DNA of 64,000 bases from JAAOIF01 sp965217125 (GTDB lineage Bacteria; Pseudomonadota; Gammaproteobacteria; PS1; Pseudothioglobaceae). The notes beneath the pieces were generated by a model that was not told where the DNA came from, did not search any database, and saw only the letters and a list, made by a program, of their open reading frames with translations. Below, piece after piece: positions 44,662 to 52,326 of the stretch. The stretch spans positions 558,001-622,000 of the forward strand of contig OZ244244.1 in the NCBI GenBank assembly GCA_965217125.1, in the 5' to 3' direction. Made by a program: the position numbers and the translations under genes. Each line of letters opens with the position of its first letter. The first letter of the stretch is position 1.

Positions 44662-45555
44662 AAGAATAATTTACTAATTATTTGGTATTAGGAAAGGCGA
44701 CTTCAGGGGCAGAGAGGCAGAAAACAGAGAGGCAGAAAACAGATGACAGAAGGCAGAACAGAGCAAACCTAATAGCACCCCAATCATCAATGTGTAAGTG
44801 GCAAAAATCGCCTTTCCAGATAGTATTTTCTTTTGGTAATGCGACTTCAGTCGCATCTATACTTGCATTTATATGACTAAAATCTCCTTTTCTGCTGATG
44901 AGGCAATTGAAATCGCCTTTCCAGATACCTAATGTATCTGTGGTTAGTTAAAAAGCAGAGCAAGCTGATTTTTGCCACTGTTGCTTTTAGGATTGTGGTG
45001 CCATAGATGCGACTGAAGTCGCATTACCAACAACACAAACAAAGCTAATGAACAGAGAGCAGAGGGCAGAACAGAGTAATTATTTTTGCTCTGCTTTTTC
45101 TGCCCCCACCAACAAATCTAATTACGCCCCAATCCTCAATGCGACAGTGGCAAAAATCGCCGTTCAGGCGATAGGGCGAAGCCCGATTTTGATAAACTCT
45201 TAGGGGTGGGGGCTTGGGGGAGGGCGTCGGGATCTCGAGTTGAGGCACACTCTGGCACGCCCTCCCCCAAACAAACGATATAATGTAAAAGATACACAAA
45301 CAGTTCTAATAGCACCGCTCTTTCTCTGCTCTCTGTTTAGATGCGACTGAAGTCGCATTACCAACTGCACAAACAAACCTAATAGCACCGCTCTTGACTT
45401 GCTCTGCTCTCTGTTTAGATGCGACTGAAGTCGCATTACCAACTGCACAAACAAACCTAATAGCACCGCTTTTGCTCTGTTCTGTTCTCTGTTTTCTGCC
45501 TTCTGCCTTCTGCCTTCTGCCCCTCTGCCTCTCTGCCTCTCTGCCTCCTATCTTG
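44662..45555. repeat. Non-coding repeat zone between the NMO and mtaD genes
   Basis: About 900 bp without a credible gene. Hairpin repeats occur at 44839-44856 (forward) and 45007-45024, 45341-45358 and 45419-45436 (reverse). The last two belong to a ~78-bp tandem unit ending in CAAACCTAATAGCACCGCT. Purine- or pyrimidine-rich tracts are at 44705-44765, 45048-45080 and 45470-45548. The structured element occupies 45103-45320. Confidence 0.8.
45103..45320 (-). repeat. Structured dispersed element, copy ii
   Basis: The stem is TTGGGGGAGGGCG (45214-45226) with CGCCCTCCCCCAA (45258-45270), 13 perfect pairs. At the third pair this copy has G:C where copies i and iii have A:T, and it has an extra closing pair. 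The small hairpins ATCGCC-GTTCA-GGCGAT and GGGC-GAA-GCCC are kept. Confidence 0.75.
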
Positions 45556-46878
45556 TTAGGACTCGTAAAAAATAGCGATTTTATCTTGCCAAGCTAGTTT
45601 TTTTTGCATAAGTTGTTGGCTCTCAATGGTGGTTAATTTGCTTTGTTCTAATAATATTTTACCCATAACCCATACATAATTAACTGCTGATTTATTGATG
45701 CTATAAACCAATTGAGAAATAATGTTATGTTCAATGTTATGCTCAATATTTGAAAAATCAATGGCAATTACATCTGCTGATTTTCCAATTTCTAATGAGC
45801 CAATTTCCTGCTCTAAACCCAGTGCAATTGCACCATTGATGGTTGCCATTTGCAGTGATTCATAGGCGTTAATTTTACTGGCATCAGCGCTGCTTACTTT
45901 AGCCAACAAATTAGCGCTTAGCATTTCTGAGAACATATCCAAATCATTGTTTGATGCACAACCATCAGTGCCTAATGCGATATTAACACCGCGGGCTTGC
46001 AAATCCACAATCGGGCAACAGCCGCTGGCTAATTTCATATTAGATTGCGGGCAATGGGCAATATTGATATTAAATTCTTCACATAGGGCAATCTCATCTT
46101 TGCTTAATTGTGTCATATGCACGGCTAATAATTTTTCAGATAATATGCCTAATTTCTTTAAACGCGACAATGGACGCAGCTTATATGCTTTTATCGAATC
46201 TGTTATTTCTTGTTTTGTCTCATGGATGTGCATATGGATAGGTAATTGCAATTGTTTGGCTAATTTTGCAACTTTTATTAGGGTTTTATCATCGTTGGTA
46301 TAAGGCGCATGCGGCGCTAAACTAAAGCTCAAACCATGCTGTTTATAATCATTACAGACCTGCAAACCCTTGTCAATATACATATTACTATCACTTGCCC
46401 AATTACTTGGAAACTGCATAATCACAATACCAAGCTGCGCACGAATGCCGATTTCTATAGCCACCTCAGCGGTTGCATTTGGATAAAAATACATATCGTT
46501 AAAACAAGTTGTTCCGCTTTGAATCATTTCTGCCATAGACAACTCAGAACCTGTTTTAACAAATTCATAATCAACAAACTCAGATTCAGCAGGAAAAATA
46601 TAATCATTGAGCCAAGTATGCAATGGCAAATCATCCGCAAAGCCTTTTAACAAAGACATCGGCGTGTGAGCATGAGCGTTGATTAAGCCCGGCATTAAAC
46701 AATGATTTGTTAGCTGATAATGTTGTTCTGTTTGATATAATTGACTGACTTCATCCTGCGCAATAATATCAATAATTAGCCCCTTATCAATAATTAGCGC
46801 ATGATTTTTTAGCAACTCAGCCCGCTCGCTACGCATAGGCAAAATAGCATCTGCACAGATAATTGTATCAATTTTCAT
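45556..46878 (-). CDS. mtaD: 5-methylthioadenosine / S-adenosylhomocysteine deaminase (TRZ/ATZ amidohydrolase)
   Basis: A 440-residue metal-dependent amidohydrolase. Metal ligands: NAHAHTPM (two His), HIHETKQE region, AHCPQSNMKLASG and LGTDGCASNNDLDMF (Asp). The GFADDLPLHTWL segment is typical of MtaD-like deaminases, which convert methylthioadenosine or SAH to the inosine forms. Substrate choice within the family is inferred. Its 3' end abuts a repeat zone. Confidence 0.88.
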   Translation of the reverse strand: MKIDTIICADAILPMRSERAELLKNHALIIDKGLIIDIIAQDEVSQLYQTEQHYQLTNHCLMPGLINAHAHTPMSLLKGFADDLPLHTWLNDYIFPAESEFVDYEFVKTGSELSMAEMIQSGTTCFNDMYFYPNATAEVAIEIGIRAQLGIVIMQFPSNWASDSNMYIDKGLQVCNDYKQHGLSFSLAPHAPYTNDDKTLIKVAKLAKQLQLPIHMHIHETKQEITDSIKAYKLRPLSRLKKLGILSEKLLAVHMTQLSKDEIALCEEFNINIAHCPQSNMKLASGCCPIVDLQARGVNIALGTDGCASNNDLDMFSEMLSANLLAKVSSADASKINAYESLQMATINGAIALGLEQEIGSLEIGKSADVIAIDFSNIEHNIEHNIISQLVYSINKSAVNYVWVMGKILLEQSKLTTIESQQLMQKKLAWQDKIAIFYES

Positions 46879-47008
46879 AAATATTTATTTTTACTGCCTA
46901 TTGTTGCATTGATGTTGATTTGTTACGCCGAAATTATACTTTGAGAGGGCGCTGCTAAGTCAAAAAATAATAAAAAATTTGCTTTGCTTTGGAGACTTCT
47001 ATACTCAT

Positions 47009-48103
47009 CTAATACCCTGCCTTTAAACTGGCTTTAATAAATTTGTCTAAATTACCGTCCAAAACATCCCCAGTATTGGTGCTTTCTACTCCTGTTCTTA
47101 AATCTTTGATGCGCGATTGGTCAAGGACATAGGAGCGGATTTGCTGGCCCCAGCCAATATCGGATTTTGTGCCTTCTAAGGTTTGTTTTTCTTTGTTGCG
47201 TTTTTGCATTTCTAACTCATACAATTTTGCTTTGAGTTGCTTCATTGCTTGGTCTTTGTTAGCGTGTTGGCTGCGTCCATCTTGGCATTGTGCTATGGTA
47301 GTGGTCGGCAGGTGGGTGATGCGCACTGCTGAGTCAGTTTTATTTACATGTTGCCCGCCCGCGCCGCTAGCACGATAAGTGTCAATGCGAATATCTGCTG
47401 GGTTAATCTCGATTTTAATGTCATCATCAACCTCAGCAGAAACAAACACTGAACAAAACGAAGTATGGCGTTTGCCATTAGCATTAAAAGGGGATTTTCG
47501 CACCAAACGATGAATACCAATTTCACTACGCAACCAGCCGTAAGCGTAATCACCTTGAAAATGAATGGTGGCTGACTTTATGCCTGCTACTTCGCCTGCT
47601 GAGGCTTCCATTAGTTTGATGTTAAAATTGTGTTTCTCACCCCAGCGCAAATACATACGCAACACCATTTCCGCCCAGTCTTGCGCCTCAGTGCCACCTG
47701 AGCCTGATTGAATATCTAAATAGGCAGAATTAGCATCTAACTCGCCACTAAACATACGCTGAAATTCTAATTTTTCAATAGCAGAGCTGACAATATTCAA
47801 ATCGCCTATAACACTATTAACTGTGTTTTTATCCTCTTCAGATTGTGCCATATCCAACAGCTCTTTAGCATCTGTTAAAATAGTGTTTGCCTCAATAAAA
47901 GTTTGACAAATAAGTTGCAATTTTGATTTTTCTTGCCCTAATGATTGTGCTTGTTCAGGATTAGACCATATATCCGGATTTTCCATTTCTAACAAAATCT
48001 CTTCTAAACGCTCTTGTTTTTCTGCTAAATTAAGATGCGCAGATAAAATAGCTGTGCGTTGTATTAAATCATCAATTTTTTGGTAGGTAGGCGATAGTTC
48101 CAT
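47009..48103 (-). CDS. prfB: Peptide chain release factor 2 (RF2)
   Basis: A 364-residue class I release factor for UAA/UGA. The stop-codon recognition tripeptide SPF is in VRKSPFNANGKRHTSF and the catalytic GGQ is in RASGAGGQHVNKTDSA near residue 247. The gene is a single continuous frame: where E. coli prfB has the autoregulatory CTTTGAC shift site, this one reads CTTAATTTA (in SAHLNLAEKQERLEE), so the programmed +1 frameshift is absent. Confidence 0.96.
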   Translation of the reverse strand: MELSPTYQKIDDLIQRTAILSAHLNLAEKQERLEEILLEMENPDIWSNPEQAQSLGQEKSKLQLICQTFIEANTILTDAKELLDMAQSEEDKNTVNSVIGDLNIVSSAIEKLEFQRMFSGELDANSAYLDIQSGSGGTEAQDWAEMVLRMYLRWGEKHNFNIKLMEASAGEVAGIKSATIHFQGDYAYGWLRSEIGIHRLVRKSPFNANGKRHTSFCSVFVSAEVDDDIKIEINPADIRIDTYRASGAGGQHVNKTDSAVRITHLPTTTIAQCQDGRSQHANKDQAMKQLKAKLYELEMQKRNKEKQTLEGTKSDIGWGQQIRSYVLDQSRIKDLRTGVESTNTGDVLDGNLDKFIKASLKAGY

Positions 48104-48167
48104 AAATAGGTATTTTACTGCCTAACAGGCCTAAAAAACCTACAAACAGGGTTGCAAAAAAGTAGAA

Positions 48168-48428
48168 TTACTTTCTAAGATTTAAGCGAGCAATTAAATC
48201 TGAGTAAGCAGTTATATCACTGCCTTTAAGGTAAGTTAATAATTTTTTACGCTGAGAAACCAAACGCAAAAGCCCGCGTCTGGAGTGATGGTCTTTTTTA
48301 TGGGTTTTAAAATGCTCAGTTAAGTGCTTAATGCGAGCGGTTAATAGAGCGACTTGCACATTTGTTGAGCCGGTATCCTCAGAGGTGTTTTGGAAATCTT
48401 TAATAATTGCTTGTGTATCAATTGACAT
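48168..48428 (-). CDS. rpsO: 30S ribosomal protein S15
   Basis: An 86-residue protein with LTARIKHLTEHFKTHKKDHH and RRGLLRLVSQRKKLLTYLK, the S15 signature. It binds 16S rRNA in the central domain. The usual downstream pnp gene is not present; prfB follows. Confidence 0.97.
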   Translation of the reverse strand: MSIDTQAIIKDFQNTSEDTGSTNVQVALLTARIKHLTEHFKTHKKDHHSRRGLLRLVSQRKKLLTYLKGSDITAYSDLIARLNLRK

Positions 48429-48486
48429 AATAAGTATAAATAATAAAATTTAAAAAAGGGCTAATTATACGCTAATTATTTTTAGA

Positions 48487-49395
48487 TTAGGGAATATTTT
48501 GATAGAAAGATGGCGCGCCCTTAGGTCTGGTTTTGAAGCGTTTATGAATCCACAAATATTGCTCTGGCACTTTTAAGATTTGCTGTTGCAATATTTGATT
48601 AGTTCTACTGGCATTTTCCACAGCATTATCACTTGGATAATCATTTAAAGGAGGCTCAAAATTCATATTATAACCCTTAGAGTTTCTAATGAAAAAATAA
48701 GGGATAACTGTGGTATTTGGCGTTTTGGCTAAGCGTGCGGTGGCAGTAACAGTGATAGTTTGAATGTTGAAAAATGGCGCAAAAACACCGCTTTTTTCGC
48801 CTAAGTCTTGGTCTGGCGCATACCAAATAACTAAGCCACTTTTAATAGCCTTAATTATACCGCGTATATCTTTGGTTTTTATCATAACTGCGCCATTATC
48901 AACAAAACTTTTGCACATTATTTTGTTAAATAGCTGGTTATTTTGTGGGCGGTAAATATTGGCAATTTTGTGTTTTAACAGCAATGCCCTAGAACTTAAC
49001 ATTAGCGGCGTAAAATGCGCAGTAAGCAAAATAACCCTTTGTTTTTTTTCCAGTGCAGCAGTTAGATAATGCTCATTATGGACAGTAATTAATTGCTGTA
49101 TTTTGTTACTTTTTGCAAAGTAGGCATTAGCGGTTTCAAACACTGAGATGCCGATAGCCTCAAAGTGCTGTTTGACTAAATCTTGCACTTCAGCCAGACT
49201 TTTTTCAGGAAAACAGTTAGAAATATTAATAAAAGCGATTTTTCTAAATCGAGAAAGCAAAGGGTAAAGCGCCCGCCCGATAGCAATGCCGATAAACACC
49301 TGCGCGGCAAAAGGTAATTTTGCACCTAACTTCATACAAGCAATCAAAATCCAGGTTGGGATAAATTTAGGATGATAAAAATTTTGTTTTTTCAT
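48487..49395 (-). CDS. lpxL: Lipid A biosynthesis acyltransferase (LpxL/HtrB family)
   Basis: A 302-residue inner-membrane acyltransferase with an N-terminal span and VIWYAPDQDLGEKSGVFAPFF, typical of the family. The catalytic HX4(D/E) motif reads HFTPLM (His127, Met132), so the acidic residue is missing. I chose the ATG at 49395; the longer frame from 49455 would overlap dnaG on the other strand. It adds secondary acyl chains to lipid A if active. Confidence 0.85.
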   Translation of the reverse strand: MKKQNFYHPKFIPTWILIACMKLGAKLPFAAQVFIGIAIGRALYPLLSRFRKIAFINISNCFPEKSLAEVQDLVKQHFEAIGISVFETANAYFAKSNKIQQLITVHNEHYLTAALEKKQRVILLTAHFTPLMLSSRALLLKHKIANIYRPQNNQLFNKIMCKSFVDNGAVMIKTKDIRGIIKAIKSGLVIWYAPDQDLGEKSGVFAPFFNIQTITVTATARLAKTPNTTVIPYFFIRNSKGYNMNFEPPLNDYPSDNAVENASRTNQILQQQILKVPEQYLWIHKRFKTRPKGAPSFYQNIP

Positions 49396-49410
49396 TAAAA
49401 TGTATTTTTT

Positions 49411-51207
49411 ATGCCTTATATTAGTCAAAATTTTATTAACGAGCTGCCTAATCAAATTGATATTGTTGATTTGATTGCTAAACGCTTGTCACTCAAAAAA
49501 ACAGGTAGCGACTATCGTGCTCCTTGCCCTTTTCATGGCGGTAAAAATCGCAACCTTGCTGTTAATAGCCACAAGCAATTTTATCATTGTTTTAAGTGCG
49601 GTGAGAGCGGCGGGGCAATTAGTTTTATACAAAAATTTGATAATTTAAGTTTTGTTGAAGCGATTGAAACCATTGCCAATGAGTTTGGATTAAAGATTGA
49701 ATATGATGCTAACACCAAGCCGATTGACCCAAGGTTAGAGCGTTATCGTGATTTGATGCAAACAGTTAGTGAGTTCTACATTGGGCAATTTAGCAGTTCG
49801 CCAGCAAGACAAAAAGCTGTAGATTATGCTAAAAATAGAGATATTAGCACTGAGATTGCCGAGCGTTTTGAGATTGGTTTTGCGCCTCCAAGTAATGATG
49901 ATTTATTGCTTAATTTTCAGAAAAATCAGCAAAATACGGCTGATTTAAAAGTATTAGGGCTATTAAAAACAGGAGAATATGGCGATTATGATTTTTTCCG
50001 TGATCGTTTAATGTTTCCAATCCATAATACTAAAGGCAAGGTGATTGCCTTTGGTGGCAGGGCATTTGACAATAAAGCCAAAGCCAAATATTTGAATTCC
50101 TCAGAAAGTCCAATATTCTCCAAATCAAAAGAGCTTTACGGGCTTTATCAGGCGCGTAAATATTCGCGTTCAATGGATTATATATTAGTGGTCGAAGGCT
50201 ATATGGATGTAGTTGCACTGCATCAAGGCGGCATTACCCGCACTGTAGCAACACTCGGCACAGCAACCACAGCACAACATTTACAAATACTTGCGCGCAC
50301 CAGCAATAACATTATTTTTTGTTTTGATGGCGATGATGCCGGTCTGGCAGCTGCTTGGAAGGCATTGCAAATTGCATTGCCAATAATAACAGCTGGATTG
50401 GTGATTAAATTTCTATTTTTGCCCGATGGCGAAGACCCAGACACATTGCTCAAAAAAGAATCAAACAAAGCCTTCAAGCGGCGTATTGAAAAAGCCCATA
50501 CCTTGTCTAAATTTTTATTTGAACATGTTAAATCTGAGGTTGAGTTTGACACAATTGAAGGCAAAACCTGGTTTTTAGAAAAAGTCTTAGCGTTAATTGC
50601 CGAAGTTAATTATAAAATCTATCAACAACAATTAATTCAAGGCGCGGCACAAGCAGTAGGGCAAAATATTGATAAAGTCAGTGCCATTTTTGCACAACAA
50701 GCCATCCAATCAAAACAAACCCATTTTGATGCGCCGATAATGGATGAGCTGCCACCAACGCCAGATTTTTCAGATTTCCCGCAGGATTACCACACCACAC
50801 CCACTGTTCAAAATAATGCAATAAAGGTGCTGATGTCAAAGATGATTAGTCTGTTATTAAATTATCCAACATTGGCTAACGGCAAAGTCGAGAGCAGAGT
50901 TAAAAACATTGAAAACTCAAAAGTGCTATTAGAATTAGTGCATTCAGCACAAATAGACGAAGACATTTCCCAGCAAGATTTAATCAAACCTTTTAGTGTT
51001 AAACCCACAGTTTATAGCCGCCTACAACAACTTTGCACATTGCAACTACGGCTAAGCGAGACACAGGCAAAAGAGGAATTCATAGCAGCACTTAATGCCG
51101 CAGAAAAACACCAAGAAAACGCTAAAATTACAGCCTCAATTACCAGCGCAAGCAGCGCTGAAGAGCAACAAAGAATAATGGAAGGCATTAAGAAGGGCAA
51201 AATTTAG
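49411..51207 (+). CDS. dnaG: DNA primase DnaG
   Basis: A 598-residue primase. N-terminal zinc-binding domain (APCPFHGG then YHCFKCGESGGAISF), RNA-polymerase/TOPRIM core (ILVVEGYMDVVALHQGGI, CFDGDDAG), and C-terminal DnaB-interacting helical region. The loop after the zinc CxxH reads GGKNRNLAVN, where most primases have NEKTPSFxV. It makes RNA primers at the replication fork. It is divergent from lpxL with only 15 bp between starts. Confidence 0.96.
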   Translation: MPYISQNFINELPNQIDIVDLIAKRLSLKKTGSDYRAPCPFHGGKNRNLAVNSHKQFYHCFKCGESGGAISFIQKFDNLSFVEAIETIANEFGLKIEYDANTKPIDPRLERYRDLMQTVSEFYIGQFSSSPARQKAVDYAKNRDISTEIAERFEIGFAPPSNDDLLLNFQKNQQNTADLKVLGLLKTGEYGDYDFFRDRLMFPIHNTKGKVIAFGGRAFDNKAKAKYLNSSESPIFSKSKELYGLYQARKYSRSMDYILVVEGYMDVVALHQGGITRTVATLGTATTAQHLQILARTSNNIIFCFDGDDAGLAAAWKALQIALPIITAGLVIKFLFLPDGEDPDTLLKKESNKAFKRRIEKAHTLSKFLFEHVKSEVEFDTIEGKTWFLEKVLALIAEVNYKIYQQQLIQGAAQAVGQNIDKVSAIFAQQAIQSKQTHFDAPIMDELPPTPDFSDFPQDYHTTPTVQNNAIKVLMSKMISLLLNYPTLANGKVESRVKNIENSKVLLELVHSAQIDEDISQQDLIKPFSVKPTVYSRLQQLCTLQLRLSETQAKEEFIAALNAAEKHQENAKITASITSASSAEEQQRIMEGIKKGKI

Positions 51208-51291
51208 TAGTTAAATCAATTTGTTTTTTAAGTTTTTATCTTTGATAATTTATACATTTTTTAAATCTAGATTTTTGCTAAAAAATCTGAT

Positions 51292-51426
51292 TCATTTAGA
51301 ATTGGTGTTTTTTTTTGCTTGTTGTATTTGCCTAATTTCATCAATTGATAAATCTTCTTGTAAATTATTTTCTACCAGTCTTTTATAAAATTTTAATTCT
51401 TGTTTTTGTGTTGTAATTGCTTGCAT
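51292..51426 (-). CDS. Possible 44-residue protein
   Basis: The frame from ATG 51426 encodes MQAITTQKQELKFYKRLVEN and NLQEDLSIDEIRQIQQAKKN, a charged helical sequence with normal coding character. No ribosome-binding site is evident and no family is recognised, so it remains tentative. Confidence 0.35.
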   Translation of the reverse strand: MQAITTQKQELKFYKRLVENNLQEDLSIDEIRQIQQAKKNTNSK

Positions 51427-51534
51427 AATTTTATTTATTGTTAAAAATTTGTAAGGTCATTGTAGCAGTTTTTGATTATTAGAATTAACTTTTTAAACAG
51501 TTCTCAATAACACCACTCTTTCCCTGCTTTTTCT

Positions 51535-51754
51535 ACCCCCATAAACAAATCTAATTACACCCCAATCCTCAATGCGACAGTGGCAAAAATCGCCGTCCAG
51601 GCGATAGGGCGAAGCCCGATTTTGATAAACTATATAGGGTGGGGTCTTAGGGGAGGGCCTTCGGGATCTCGAGTTGAGGCACACTCTACCCAGCCCTCCC
51701 CTAAACAGACGATATGGCACAAAAAACACACAAACAGTTCTAATAGCACCGCTC
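51535..51754 (-). repeat. Structured dispersed element, copy iii
   Basis: The stem is TTAGGGGAGGGC (51647-51658) with GCCCTCCCCTAA (51693-51704). The small hairpin ATCGCC-GTCCA-GGCGAT spans 51589-51605, followed by GGGC-GAA-GCCC. Both ends match copy ii: AACAAATCTAATTAC at one end, CAGTTCTAATAGCACCGCTC at the other. Confidence 0.75.
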
Positions 51755-51940
51755 TTGCTCTGTTCTGTCCTCTGTCCTCTGTTTTCTGCCTCTCTGCCCA
51801 AAGCAAATAAAAAAATTTAGCAAAATTATCTATGCCAAAAGAAGCATTAAAAGCTTATAATATTAATCATTTGACCATAGGCTGATTGATGTAATGCCTA
51901 AAGCGGCGCATGCCGCTGCATTTTCAAGCGAGGCGTAATT

Positions 51941-52285
51941 ATGAAAGAATGTTTATTTTGTAGTATTATTGCTGGGAATATTCCAGCAGATAAAATTTAT
52001 GAAGATGATGATGTGCTGGCATTTAATGATATTGGTGCACAAGCGCCGCATCATTTTTTGCTTATTCCTAAAAAACACATATCCACACTTAATGACACCA
52101 ACAATAGCGATGCAGCCTTGCTGGGCAAATTGAGCCTAACTGCAAGCAAAATTGCCAAGCAACTTGGCTTTGCTGAAACAGGGTATCGTGTGGTGATGAA
52201 TTGCAATGAGCAGGGCGGTCAAAGTGTTTATCATATCCATTTGCATTGTTTGGGCGGGCGCGATTTATCTTGGCCGCCGGGTTAA
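51941..52285 (+). CDS. hinT: HIT-family nucleotide hydrolase (HinT-like)
   Basis: A 114-residue protein starting MKECLFCSIIAGNIPADKIY and ending with the histidine triad HIHLHCLGG. It hydrolyses purine nucleoside phosphoramidates. A GAGG ribosome-binding site lies about 8 bases upstream. It is 41 bp before gcvP. Confidence 0.94.
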   Translation: MKECLFCSIIAGNIPADKIYEDDDVLAFNDIGAQAPHHFLLIPKKHISTLNDTNNSDAALLGKLSLTASKIAKQLGFAETGYRVVMNCNEQGGQSVYHIHLHCLGGRDLSWPPG

Positions 52286-52326
52286 AATTTTGCATAAATT
52301 TGACTTTTTTTTGAGATTTAATTTTA

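Larger units (their letters stand above)
51208..51940. repeat. Intergenic zone between dnaG and hinT
   Basis: About 730 bp. It holds a possible 44-residue gene on the minus strand (51292-51426), the third copy of the structured element (51535-51754), a pyrimidine-rich CTCTGT tract (about 51751-51800), and AT-rich DNA. No hairpin repeat of the ATGCGACT type is seen here. Confidence 0.7.
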
